53,215 bases of DNA, from contig JBGTBD010000029.1 of the NCBI GenBank assembly GCA_041749475.1, positions 1 through 53,215 on the forward strand, written 5' to 3'. Origin of the DNA: JBGTBD01 sp041749475 (GTDB lineage Bacteria; Pseudomonadota; Alphaproteobacteria; Rickettsiales; UBA998). Each line of letters starts with the position of its first letter. The stretch's first letter is position 1. Of the stretch, positions 16,889 through 24,151 are shown piece after piece. The translations under genes were made by a program, and so were the position numbers. The notes below the pieces were generated by a model, which saw only the letters and a program-made list of their open reading frames with translations, made no database searches and was not told where the DNA came from.

Positions 16889-17179
16889 ATGACCCGTTGT
16901 TGCGATCTCACTGGCGTTGGCGCCCAATCCGGTAACCGAGTGTCCCACTCGAACCGCAAGTCACGCCGTAGCTTCATTGCGAACATTCAGCCCGTGTCGC
17001 TGATGAGCGATGCGCTGGGCCGTATGATCCGCCTCAAGATCACCGCAGCCACCTTACGCACCGTTGACCATAACGGCGGTATTGACGAGTATCTGACCAC
17101 CACGTCCGACAATAAGTTGACGGACGAAGGCAAGCGCCTGAAGCGCCAGATCAAAAAAGCGAAGAAAAAAGCCGCGTAG
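16889..17179 (+). CDS. rpmB: 50S ribosomal protein L28
   Basis: This 96-residue ribosomal protein begins MTRCCDLTGVGAQSGNRVSHSN and continues NRKSRRSFIANIQPV, the diagnostic L28 N-terminus. The C-terminal half is longer than in E. coli, as in other alphaproteobacteria, and ends in a Lys/Ala tail. It has its own strong promoter and GGAGG ribosome site. A six-copy heptamer repeat starts at the base after the stop codon and hairpin repeats follow, so the mRNA 3' end is repeat-derived. Confidence 0.96.
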   Translation: MTRCCDLTGVGAQSGNRVSHSNRKSRRSFIANIQPVSLMSDALGRMIRLKITAATLRTVDHNGGIDEYLTTTSDNKLTDEGKRLKRQIKKAKKKAA

Positions 17180-17221
17180 TTTCAGGTTTCAGGTTTCAGG
17201 TTTCAGGTTTCAGGTTTCAGG
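17180..17221. repeat. Six tandem copies of a heptamer
   Basis: Six perfect head-to-tail copies of TTTCAGG run from the first base after the rpmB stop codon, followed by a partial TTT. Such perfect short tandem arrays are prone to copy-number change by slippage. Confidence 0.95.
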
Positions 17222-17247
17222 TTTAAAGAAGATGTACTGATTCTTTG

Positions 17248-17382
17248 CCTCTCCCACTGGGAGAGGCCGGATTTCTTTTGGAAATCCGGGTGAGAGCATC
17301 TCACCGCATTCCCCCTCACCCAGCTTCGTCTAAGTTCGCTTCGCTTACTAAGCCTGCGCAACCCTCTCCCTCATGGAGAGGG
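17248..17382. repeat. Hairpin-rich intergenic repeat
   Basis: Three strong stems occur: CCTCTCCC/GGGAGAGG (17248-17266), CCGGATTT/AAATCCGG (17267-17289) and CCCTCTCC/GGAGAGGG (17362-17382). The first two directly adjoin. The outer CTCTCCC-type stems bracket the block and suggest a dispersed palindromic element. The first two could act as the 3' end of the rpmB transcript. The right part forms the last codons of the cobT reading frame on the other strand. Confidence 0.7.
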
Positions 17383-19360
17383 GAAGTAAAAACAGTAGTA
17401 CAGTATTTGCACATCCAGACTTGCCCCATTTTTTGTCATTCCCGTGTAAACGGGAATTCATCAGGCAGCATGCACAGCGGAGATATGGATTCCCGCTTTC
17501 GCGGGAATGACAAGGTGAGGGCTCTGGGCGTTTGTCGTTGGTGAAGAGTGCGACTAGCTCTTTTGTCATCGTCTCACCTAACCGCGTCACATCCGACAAG
17601 GTCACTGAGCGTTTATAATACCGCGTGACGTCATGGCCGATACCGATGGCCAGCAATTCGATCGCATTCTGTTCTTCAATAGTTTTTATCACCTCGCGTA
17701 AATGGCGGTCGAGATAGCCGGCGTGGTTGGTGGAGAGGGTCGCGTCATCGACCGGAGCGCCGTCGGAGATCACCATCAGGATACGGCGTTTTTCGGGGCG
17801 TTTCTGTAGACGCTCATAGGCCCAAAGCAATCCTTCGCCATCGATATTCTCCTTTAATATGCCTTCTTTCAGCATCAGCCCGAGATTGCGGCGAGCGCGC
17901 ACCAACGGCGTGTCGGCGGATTTGTAGATGATATGGCGGAGGTCGTTCAGTCTTCCAGGTTGCGCGGGCTTTCCCGCTTTTACCCAATCTTTGTAACACT
18001 GACCGCCTTTCCACTCCTTGGTGGTGAAGCCCAGCACTTCCACTTTCACCCCGGCGCGTTCCAGCGTTTTGGTCAGGATGTCGGTCGAGAGGGCTGCGAT
18101 GGTGATGGGGCGGCCACGCATGGAGCCGGAATTATCGAGCAGTAGCGTCACTACCGTATCGCGGAAATCGGCTTCTTTCTCTTGTTTGAATATGGTCTGC
18201 TGGCTAGGGTTGGCGACGAGGCGGGCGAGGCGGGCGCTGTTGATGGAACCCTCATCCAGATCGAATTCCCAACTGCGTTGCTGGCGGGCGAGTAGGACGC
18301 GTTGCAGCTGGGCGGAGAAGCGCGCGAATGTGCCGCGCACCTGCGCCAGTTTATCGTCGAGTTGTGCGCGCAGGCGCATCAATTCTTCCAGCGAACAGAG
18401 ATGTTGGGCGTGGATGATTTCGTCATGTGCGCGGGTGAATACGCGGTAGGGTTCTTTGCTGGCGAAGGCGTGATGCGGTTGCTGTTCGGGGATGGACGAG
18501 GGAGAGTCGCCTTCCTCCGCTTCACCGCCTTCCATGATGTCGCCGATATCGCCGAAGGGCATCAGCATCGTTTCACTGCCCGGTGTGCTCGCGCCGTCTT
18601 CCATCGTCGAATCACCGGACGCAGGAAGGCTGCTTCCGGCGTTATCGAGTTCAGCGGAATCGCCGCTGGTGTCGGTGCTTTCCTGTCCTTCACCATCGTC
18701 TTGGGATTGTTGTTCACGGCCCGCTTTGCCGAGTTGGTTCAGCATTTCCAGTACGGTTTTCGCGAATGTCTCTTGCTCATGCAGTTGTGCGGTGAGGCGA
18801 GTCAGAAACGGTGATGCTTCGCGTTCGAGGAAAGGTTGCCAGTGGGTGAGCAACCGCACCAATGATGCGCTCGGTTTATCACCCGTCACCGCCTGCTGGA
18901 AGGCCGCCGCCAATATATCGGCGGCAGGGGCTTCGGCGAGTTCCGACAATGTATCATATCCTTGCTGGCGATAGTAACGGGCGCGCGCTTCGTCGAGATT
19001 ATGGCGCATGCCGTACATGAAGGTGCTGCCCGCCAGTTCAACGCGCATCTTCTCCAGCGCGTCATACATCTCGGCATGGTTTTGCGATGTGGGGCGGAGC
19101 CTGCGGTGAAGGGCGCGGTCATGATACTGCGCGATCAGCGCACCCGTATCGAGCGCGCCGCGCCATGCATTCGCGCCGCCGGATTCCTTGAGGGTGGAAG
19201 GGGTGGTGGCGTAGAGCGTCTTGCCCTGGTGCAAGCTGGCGGGCGGTGGAGTGCTGACGAAGCTGACTTCGAGTTCTTTCGTTTTCCCGATAGCGCGGAC
19301 AGCGCCGGTGACGGCGTTTTCCAGCGCGTGCATGTGTTTGGCGTCAGGCTGTGGGGACAT
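17348..19360 (-). CDS. cobT: Cobaltochelatase CobT-type VWA protein with repeat-derived C-terminus
   Basis: This 670-residue reading frame has a helical N-terminal domain, an acidic Ser/Gly/Glu-rich linker (about residues 215-295), and a C-terminal von Willebrand A domain with MIDAS motif LLLDNSGSMRGRP and the VISDGAPVDD strand. This is the CobT architecture; with CobS it forms the ring that powers CobN-type chelation. The family usually ends shortly after the segment TRLGETMTKELVALF. Here about 50 further codons follow, and their DNA is palindromic repeat copy B plus part of the adjoining hairpin repeat. The native stop has therefore probably been lost or displaced. The start overlaps the glycosyltransferase end by 17 bases. 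Confidence 0.9.
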   Translation of the reverse strand: MSPQPDAKHMHALENAVTGAVRAIGKTKELEVSFVSTPPPASLHQGKTLYATTPSTLKESGGANAWRGALDTGALIAQYHDRALHRRLRPTSQNHAEMYDALEKMRVELAGSTFMYGMRHNLDEARARYYRQQGYDTLSELAEAPAADILAAAFQQAVTGDKPSASLVRLLTHWQPFLEREASPFLTRLTAQLHEQETFAKTVLEMLNQLGKAGREQQSQDDGEGQESTDTSGDSAELDNAGSSLPASGDSTMEDGASTPGSETMLMPFGDIGDIMEGGEAEEGDSPSSIPEQQPHHAFASKEPYRVFTRAHDEIIHAQHLCSLEELMRLRAQLDDKLAQVRGTFARFSAQLQRVLLARQQRSWEFDLDEGSINSARLARLVANPSQQTIFKQEKEADFRDTVVTLLLDNSGSMRGRPITIAALSTDILTKTLERAGVKVEVLGFTTKEWKGGQCYKDWVKAGKPAQPGRLNDLRHIIYKSADTPLVRARRNLGLMLKEGILKENIDGEGLLWAYERLQKRPEKRRILMVISDGAPVDDATLSTNHAGYLDRHLREVIKTIEEQNAIELLAIGIGHDVTRYYKRSVTLSDVTRLGETMTKELVALFTNDKRPEPSPCHSRESGNPYLRCACCLMNSRLHGNDKKWGKSGCANTVLLFLLPLSMRERVAQA
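17435..17511. repeat. Palindromic repeat element, copy B, inside cobT
   Basis: This 77-base element has 27-base terminal inverted repeats (17435-17461 and 17485-17511, four mismatches) that begin GTCATTCCCG. Each end folds (ATTCCCG/CGGGAAT and ATTCCCGC/GCGGGAAT). Length and end sequence match copy A at 10597-10686. It lies within the 3' end of the cobT reading frame, where it is translated as a tail containing SRESGNP and NSRLHGND. Confidence 0.85.
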
Positions 19361-20309
19361 GCTGTTCTAATGGGATGACCAGCCCGTCCTTGAACCCGCG
19401 GGCGATTTCGGTCAGCTTGGTTTTCTTGTCCTGTTCGCACAGCAGGATGCGCAGTAGGTCATATGCGATGCCCACCGATTCATAGAAACAGAATGCCGGA
19501 AGTGTCTGGGAATAGCGGCGCATTGTCATGATGCGATTGCGGTATATGGAATAGCGGCGGGCGGCGGAATGGTTGGTGGCCGTTATCGTTACGCCGCACC
19601 ATTGGTGGTCGCGGCTGTCGCCCAACTGATGTTGCAGCAATGCGCTTCTGACGGCGAGGATGCGGTAGCCGGATTTGTGGAGGCGCAGACAGAAATCCTT
19701 ATCGACGTAATCGAGGCCCAGTGTCGTATCCATCATGCCGACGCGGGCGAAGACGGATCTCGGGATCAGGCTACCGGAGCCGACGACGCTGATGACGTCC
19801 TCCAGCACATCGTTCTTGCCAAACCGGGCCATGCGGAAGCCGAATTTACCCAGCGCCTGGGGATAACGCGGTTTGCGGGTAGAGTGGGCTTGTTGTAGGT
19901 AAGGAGCGAGGAGGCCGATATGCTCCTTGAACGGGTGCTGACGGTAGGCGGCGAGCATCTGGTAGACCATCCCGGGAGCAGGTCTGCTGTCATGATCGAG
20001 CAGCAGAATCCACTGGAAGTCTTCCGTAAGGGCGGCTTCTATCCCGATATTCTGGGCTTTGGCGAAGTTATTTTCCGGTTGGAATAGAAGGGTAATCCTT
20101 CCCTGAGAGGCTTCGGCCATGCTGGTCAGGGTGGCCCTAGTTTCGGCGTCCCCCCCGTTATCGACGATGAAGAGTTTACCGATTTCAGGCAGCACGGCCT
20201 CGATGACGGGGCGTACGGCATCGCCGATACGGTAGGTCACCATCACCGCCGCCACGGCCGGTGGGTGGTTCAAAATATCATAATTATCAGTGACTTGACT
20301 ATCGCTCAT
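19344..20309 (-). CDS. Family 2 glycosyltransferase (rhamnosyltransferase-like)
   Basis: This 321-residue GT-A enzyme has the N-terminal nucleotide-sugar region VAAVMVTYRIGDAVRPVIEAV and LFIVDNGGDAET. The DxD-type metal site is LLLDHDSRPAPG, and the acceptor-side ED-like segment is GLDYVDKDFCLRL. The order resembles rhamnosyltransferases that build O-antigen or capsule. No membrane segment is clear. The ATG at 20309 is preferred; an upstream ATG at 20354 would add 15 residues that do not resemble the family. It is the first gene of a two-gene minus-strand group with cobT, an unusual pairing, and no other polysaccharide gene is adjacent. Confidence 0.85.
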   Translation of the reverse strand: MSDSQVTDNYDILNHPPAVAAVMVTYRIGDAVRPVIEAVLPEIGKLFIVDNGGDAETRATLTSMAEASQGRITLLFQPENNFAKAQNIGIEAALTEDFQWILLLDHDSRPAPGMVYQMLAAYRQHPFKEHIGLLAPYLQQAHSTRKPRYPQALGKFGFRMARFGKNDVLEDVISVVGSGSLIPRSVFARVGMMDTTLGLDYVDKDFCLRLHKSGYRILAVRSALLQHQLGDSRDHQWCGVTITATNHSAARRYSIYRNRIMTMRRYSQTLPAFCFYESVGIAYDLLRILLCEQDKKTKLTEIARGFKDGLVIPLEQHVPTA

Positions 20310-20407
20310 AGGTCTGTTAAGGATACTACACTGTGGGGTCAAAAGAGGGAACATAAAAAAAACAGGACAGGGCTAATCTCTCTGCTGGATTTTATTTTTT
20401 TTGCCCC

Positions 20408-20413
20408 TATACT
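20408..20413 (+). promoter_or_regulatory. -10 element before rpmF
   Basis: TATACT matches the sigma-70 -10 consensus at five of six bases. The -35 region 17 bases upstream (CTGGAT) is weak. It would start the rpmF-plsX-fabH transcript near 20420, just before a perfect palindrome. Confidence 0.35.
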
Positions 20414-20425
20414 CACCCCCTTTTT

Positions 20426-20439
20426 AGGGCTTAAGCCCT
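20426..20439. promoter_or_regulatory. 14-base perfect palindrome in the rpmF leader
   Basis: AGGGCTTAAGCCCT is perfectly self-complementary and lies between the likely transcription start and the rpmF ATG. It could be an operator for a dimeric regulator of the fatty acid/phospholipid operon, or a short leader stem. Confidence 0.35.
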
Positions 20440-20470
20440 TGTGTCGCAGGCGTTATTGTAGGAGAAGAAC

Positions 20471-20653
20471 ATGGCTGTACCGAAGAGAAAAAAGACCCCG
20501 TCCGCACGTAACATGCGCCGCTCGCATGACAAACTGTCCGGCACTAACATCGTCCAGAATAAAACCACTGGCGAACAGCATCGTCCACACCATGTTGCGA
20601 AAGACGGTTATTACGGTGACCGTCAGGTGACGACCCAAAAGGTCAACGCGTAA
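20471..20653 (+). CDS. rpmF: 50S ribosomal protein L32
   Basis: This 60-residue protein begins MAVPKRKKTPSARNMRRSH, the diagnostic L32 N-terminus. It lacks the CxxC zinc pairs found in some L32 proteins (it carries no Cys), which fits the zinc-independent form. A TAGGAG ribosome site precedes the ATG. It heads the operon rpmF-plsX-fabH-ihfA-merR, an order shared by many proteobacteria that links ribosome and membrane synthesis. Confidence 0.96.
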   Translation: MAVPKRKKTPSARNMRRSHDKLSGTNIVQNKTTGEQHRPHHVAKDGYYGDRQVTTQKVNA

Positions 20654-20681
20654 GCTTCCGCAGCAGAAAGGACCGCCGCTG

Positions 20682-21764
20682 ATGCTGCCCCTTGCGCTCG
20701 ATGCTATGGGAGGTGATAATGCGCCTCACAGCGTCATCAAAGGGGCTGCGATTGCGCGGAAAAAACTGGGGGAGGAGATTTCTTTCCTCTTCGTCGGTGA
20801 CGAAGCGGTGTTGGGTCCGTTAATTCAGAAAAATAAGTTTTTACGGAAATGCAGTGAGATTCTGCATACAACCGACTTCGTCGCGGCGACCGATAAGCCG
20901 TCGCACGCGGTGCGTAATAACAAACAATCCAGCATGAAAATCGCGATCGAAGCGGTGAAGAACGGTCGTGCATCCGGCGTGGTGTCAGCCGGAAATACCG
21001 GCGCGTTCATGGCGCTTTCGAAGATGGTGTTGAAGACGCTCCCCGGCATTTCGCGGCCTGCGATTGCCGCCACGGTTCCCACGAATTTAAATGATGTGGT
21101 GATGCTCGATTTAGGTGCGAACGTGCAGTGCGACGCACGCGATTTGTGCCAGTTCGCCATCATGGGCGATGCCTATGCGAAGGCTGTACTCGGAGTAGAA
21201 AAACCGCATATCGGGCTGCTTAATATCGGGTCCGAGGACACAAAAGGGCATGAGGAATTACAGCAAGCGGCGCAGATGCTCAAGGATAATGCGACCATCA
21301 CGTTCAAGGGATTCATTGAAGGCGATAAAATTCCGGCGGGGAAAATCCATGTCATCGTCGCCGATGGGTTCACCGGAAATGTCGCGCTGAAATGTATGGA
21401 AGGCACGGCGGCATTCATCTCGCGCCAACTGAAACTCGCGCTGAAATCCTCCTTCTGGGGAAAATTGAGTTATGTGCTGGCCCGTCCGGCATTCTTCGCG
21501 CTCAAAAAACGCCTCGACCCGCGGCGCTATAACGGTGCGATTTTCTTAGGGCTCAACGGGGTTGCGGTGAAAAGCCATGGCGGCGCGGATGCTTATGCGT
21601 TCAGCCACGCGATTCGCAAGGCATATCGTATCGTGCAGGGGGATGTGAATGCGCGTATCATCGAAGAGATTACGCTGGTGAAAGACAGTTTTCGCTATTC
21701 TGTCGCGTCGGTCGAGACCTCTGCCGTCACCCCTGAGTCTGATATTAAGGAAGCCGCAGTATGA
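20682..21764 (+). CDS. plsX: Phosphate acyltransferase PlsX
   Basis: This 360-residue enzyme converts acyl-ACP to acyl-phosphate, the donor for PlsY in phospholipid synthesis. It begins MLPLALDAMGGDNAP, the family N-terminus, followed by SAGNTGAFMALS and later VADGFTGNVALK and FLGLNGVAVKSHGGAD, all typical PlsX motifs. An AAAGGA ribosome site precedes it. The final codons overlap fabH by four bases (ATGA), implying coupled translation. Confidence 0.96.
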   Translation: MLPLALDAMGGDNAPHSVIKGAAIARKKLGEEISFLFVGDEAVLGPLIQKNKFLRKCSEILHTTDFVAATDKPSHAVRNNKQSSMKIAIEAVKNGRASGVVSAGNTGAFMALSKMVLKTLPGISRPAIAATVPTNLNDVVMLDLGANVQCDARDLCQFAIMGDAYAKAVLGVEKPHIGLLNIGSEDTKGHEELQQAAQMLKDNATITFKGFIEGDKIPAGKIHVIVADGFTGNVALKCMEGTAAFISRQLKLALKSSFWGKLSYVLARPAFFALKKRLDPRRYNGAIFLGLNGVAVKSHGGADAYAFSHAIRKAYRIVQGDVNARIIEEITLVKDSFRYSVASVETSAVTPESDIKEAAV

Positions 21765-22729
21765 TGCGCGCCGTTCCGTTAGGTACGGGCAGCTATCTCC
21801 CTGCGCGCATCGTCACGAATGCTGACCTCGAAAAACAGGTCGAGACTAATGATGCGTGGATACGCGAGCGTACCGGTATCACGCAGCGGCATATCGCGGC
21901 GGAGGGGGAAAATACCTCGCACCTCGCCATCGCCGCCGGAAAGCAAGCCTTGCAGCGGGCAGGTGTGACGGGTGATACGGTCGATACACTTATTCTTGCT
22001 ACCGCCACGCCGGACGAGACATTTCCCTCCACCTCCACTCGCGTGCAACATGCGCTCGGTATGGGCCATGCGACGGCGATGGATGTGAATGCGGCTTGTT
22101 CCGGCTTCGTCTATTCATTGAAATTGGCGGACGCGCTCATCCGTTCCGGGCAATCGAAACGAATTCTCCTTATCGGCGCGGAGACCATGTCGCGCGTTGT
22201 GGATTGGACGGATCGCGGAACATGCATTTTGTTCGGTGACGGGGCAGGGGCGCTGGTGCTGGAAGCTCAGGCGGAATCCAAAGCGGAGCCGCACGGGATA
22301 CTCACCACGCATACCGCGTCGGATGGGTCGCTTGCGGATATTCTATGCACGGACGGCGGGGTATCCTCCACCAAAACGGCAGGTCTTTTACATATGGCGG
22401 GGCAGGAAGTCTTCCGCCATGCGGTCAATAAAATGGGTGAGTCGCTCGAAATCGCGCTTGGGCAGGCGGGGCTTACGGCGGGGGACATCACATGGCTCGT
22501 TCCGCATCAGGCGAATGCACGGATTCTTCATGCCTGCGCCAGGAAATTCAGCATCTCGGAAGAAAAACTCATCACCACGGTGAGCCTGCATGCGAATACG
22601 TCATCGGCCTCCATTCCACTGGCGCTGGCCCATCTGCAAACCGCTGGAAAACTAGCCTCCGGAGATATTGTCGCGATGCCTGCGCTTGGGGCTGGACTTA
22701 CCTGGGGAACTTGTATAATAAGGTGGTGA
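21761..22729 (+). CDS. fabH: 3-oxoacyl-ACP synthase III
   Basis: This 322-residue condensing enzyme starts fatty acid synthesis from acetyl-CoA and malonyl-ACP. The active-site Cys is in VNAACSGFVYS near residue 112, the His in VPHQANARI, and the Asn in HANTSSASIPLAL, which complete the Cys-His-Asn triad. The early ERTGITQRHIA segment is the usual substrate-tunnel region. It overlaps plsX by four bases. Confidence 0.96.
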   Translation: MMRAVPLGTGSYLPARIVTNADLEKQVETNDAWIRERTGITQRHIAAEGENTSHLAIAAGKQALQRAGVTGDTVDTLILATATPDETFPSTSTRVQHALGMGHATAMDVNAACSGFVYSLKLADALIRSGQSKRILLIGAETMSRVVDWTDRGTCILFGDGAGALVLEAQAESKAEPHGILTTHTASDGSLADILCTDGGVSSTKTAGLLHMAGQEVFRHAVNKMGESLEIALGQAGLTAGDITWLVPHQANARILHACARKFSISEEKLITTVSLHANTSSASIPLALAHLQTAGKLASGDIVAMPALGAGLTWGTCIIRW

Positions 22730-22774
22730 AACATCCACTTGCACTGACCAACTCTCATAAAAAAAGGTTCAGCC

Positions 22775-23101
22775 ATGTCAAAAACTATCACTCGCGCCGA
22801 TCTGGGGAATTCAGTCTATCGTGAAATCGGTCTGTCCTTGTCCGAATCGATGAATCTCGTCGATGCCGTATTCGAGGAAATCATCACCGCGATGGAAGAG
22901 GGCGAGAATGTGAAATTATCTTCCTTCGGCACGTTCACGCTGCGCAAGAAAAAAGCACGCGTCGGCCGCAATCCAAAAACGGGTGTTGAGGTGGTCATCA
23001 CCCCGCGTACTGTTCTGTCTTTCAATCCATCAAACATTCTCAAAGAAGAAGTGAATAAAAATCTTGGCGGGCATATTCGTTCTTCACGCACTCCTGAATA
23101 G
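22775..23101 (+). CDS. ihfA: Integration host factor alpha subunit
   Basis: This 108-residue HU/IHF-family protein has the DNA-binding beta arm with GRNPKTGVEVVITPR, in which the Pro intercalates and bends DNA, and the preceding SSFGTFTLRKKKAR. The position after fabH and before a MerR regulator, and the GVEVVITPR arm, fit IhfA better than HU. IhfA pairs with IhfB to bend DNA sharply at specific sites. IhfB is not in the window. Confidence 0.92.
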   Translation: MSKTITRADLGNSVYREIGLSLSESMNLVDAVFEEIITAMEEGENVKLSSFGTFTLRKKKARVGRNPKTGVEVVITPRTVLSFNPSNILKEEVNKNLGGHIRSSRTPE

Positions 23102-23113
23102 GCCAAACTCATT

Positions 23114-23518
23114 ATGACTGTCGAATCACGCGAGAAATCCGCACGCGCACTTAAAACCATCAGCGAAGTATCCGAAATCCTCGAGCTGCCGCAGCACGTG
23201 CTGCGTTTCTGGGAGACTAAATTCCCGCAGATCCAACCGCTCAAACGCCGGGGTGGACGCCGTTTCTATCGGCCGCAGGATGTCGATCTTCTCAAGATCA
23301 TCAAGACCCTGCTGCATGAAAAAGGCTATACCATAAAAGGGGCGCTCGCCGAACTGAATCAGGCGTTCAAACCGAAACTGGAATTGGTCGCCCGTGTCGA
23401 TGGCACTGACCCGCAATTACGCGGTAACCGTCAACTGACGGAAGAAGACCGTAGTGACTTACTTGAAGTACGCCGTGAATTGCTTGAGATTCGTGAATTA
23501 CTGCGCAAGGCTGGCTAA
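23114..23518 (+). CDS. MerR-family transcriptional regulator
   Basis: This 134-residue regulator has the winged helix-turn-helix ISEVSEILELPQHVLRFWETKFPQIQPLKRRGGRRFYRPQDVDLL, cut here by motif: VLRFWE and RRFYRPQDV are the diagnostic parts. A helix (EDRSDLLEVRRELLEIRELLRKA) forms a dimer coiled coil. It lacks a Cys-rich metal site, so the signal is unknown. It is 12 bases after ihfA, a pairing conserved across alphaproteobacteria, and probably shares its transcript. Confidence 0.9.
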   Translation: MTVESREKSARALKTISEVSEILELPQHVLRFWETKFPQIQPLKRRGGRRFYRPQDVDLLKIIKTLLHEKGYTIKGALAELNQAFKPKLELVARVDGTDPQLRGNRQLTEEDRSDLLEVRRELLEIRELLRKAG

Positions 23519-23522
23519 TACC

Positions 23523-23831
23523 TCAGCGTTTCGCGTTCGTGCGGGCCAATTGGTCAATATCCTTAGGGATATCTTTCAGTTCAATCATCGGCTCATCGGG
23601 GTTTTGCGTATGTGCGGCAAAAAAGCCTAGCTTCAGTACTGCATAACCAACACCAAGCCATAGTAATGTAATGGACGCCGCTACCACGAAATAGAGCCAG
23701 TTACTATTTCCGTCACCTTCGAAAACACTGCTCAGCCCCTGCGTCAACCCATAGGCGAGCACAGGAAGCGCGGCGATGAGCAGGATAATGAAGATGACTC
23801 TGGTACGCATCAGAAAAGTGTACGGATCCAT
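23523..23831 (-). CDS. Small two-helix membrane protein
   Basis: This 102-residue protein has two predicted transmembrane helices (VIFIILLIAALPVLAYGL near residues 12-29 and LYFVVAASITLLWLGVGYAVL near residues 46-66) and a polar C-terminal tail ending in KDIPKDIDQLARTNAKR. The family is not recognised. It converges with the merR gene, four bases apart, and diverges from tRNA-Pro. Function unknown. Confidence 0.7.
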   Translation of the reverse strand: MDPYTFLMRTRVIFIILLIAALPVLAYGLTQGLSSVFEGDGNSNWLYFVVAASITLLWLGVGYAVLKLGFFAAHTQNPDEPMIELKDIPKDIDQLARTNAKR

Positions 23832-23874
23832 ACATAAAAAATCGATATGTGCGTCGGAAATAGCGTTTTAAGTT

Positions 23875-23903
23875 TTGCTTTTGCCCCCTATTCACGTTAT
23901 TAC
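23875..23903 (+). promoter_or_regulatory. Putative promoter of tRNA-Pro
   Basis: TTGCTT (23875-23880) and TATTAC (23898-23903) are 17 bases apart. They end 19 bases before the tRNA, suiting a short 5' leader. Confidence 0.5.
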
Positions 23904-23922
23904 CATGCTTTCCGGGAAGAGT

Positions 23923-24000
<78 letters not shown>

Positions 24001-24037
24001 TTTTTACTTATTATGTGCGGTAAGTCGCTTTTTTATC

Positions 24038-24057
24038 ATTCAATTAACACATTGAAT
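24038..24057. promoter_or_regulatory. Inverted repeat between tRNA-Pro and the giant gene
   Basis: ATTCAAT and ATTGAAT are perfect inverted arms separated by TAACAC. It may be a weak tRNA terminator or an operator for the downstream gene. Confidence 0.3.
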
Positions 24058-24090
24058 TATAAACATATCATCTTGATGGCTGCTAAAATC

Positions 24091-24106
24091 TTAACGCAAT
24101 CTTAAC
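24091..24106 (+). promoter_or_regulatory. CtrA-type box TTAA-N7-TTAAC
   Basis: TTAA, seven bases (CGCAATC) and TTAAC match the full CtrA recognition site of alphaproteobacteria exactly. It ends 45 bases before the ATG of the 1235-residue unknown protein, a distance compatible with a site over the -35 region of its promoter. CtrA controls cell-cycle, motility and envelope genes. No other full box was noticed in the intergenic regions of this window. Confidence 0.6.
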
Positions 24107-24151
24107 TTTCATTCTCCCGCTGTTCGCCGATGATGCCTCGGGGAGAATTCC

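Noticed and set aside
24038..24106. tRNA-Pro as an attachment site for an island carrying the giant gene.
   Set aside because: No copy of the tRNA 3' end, integrase or composition change was found downstream to 27915.
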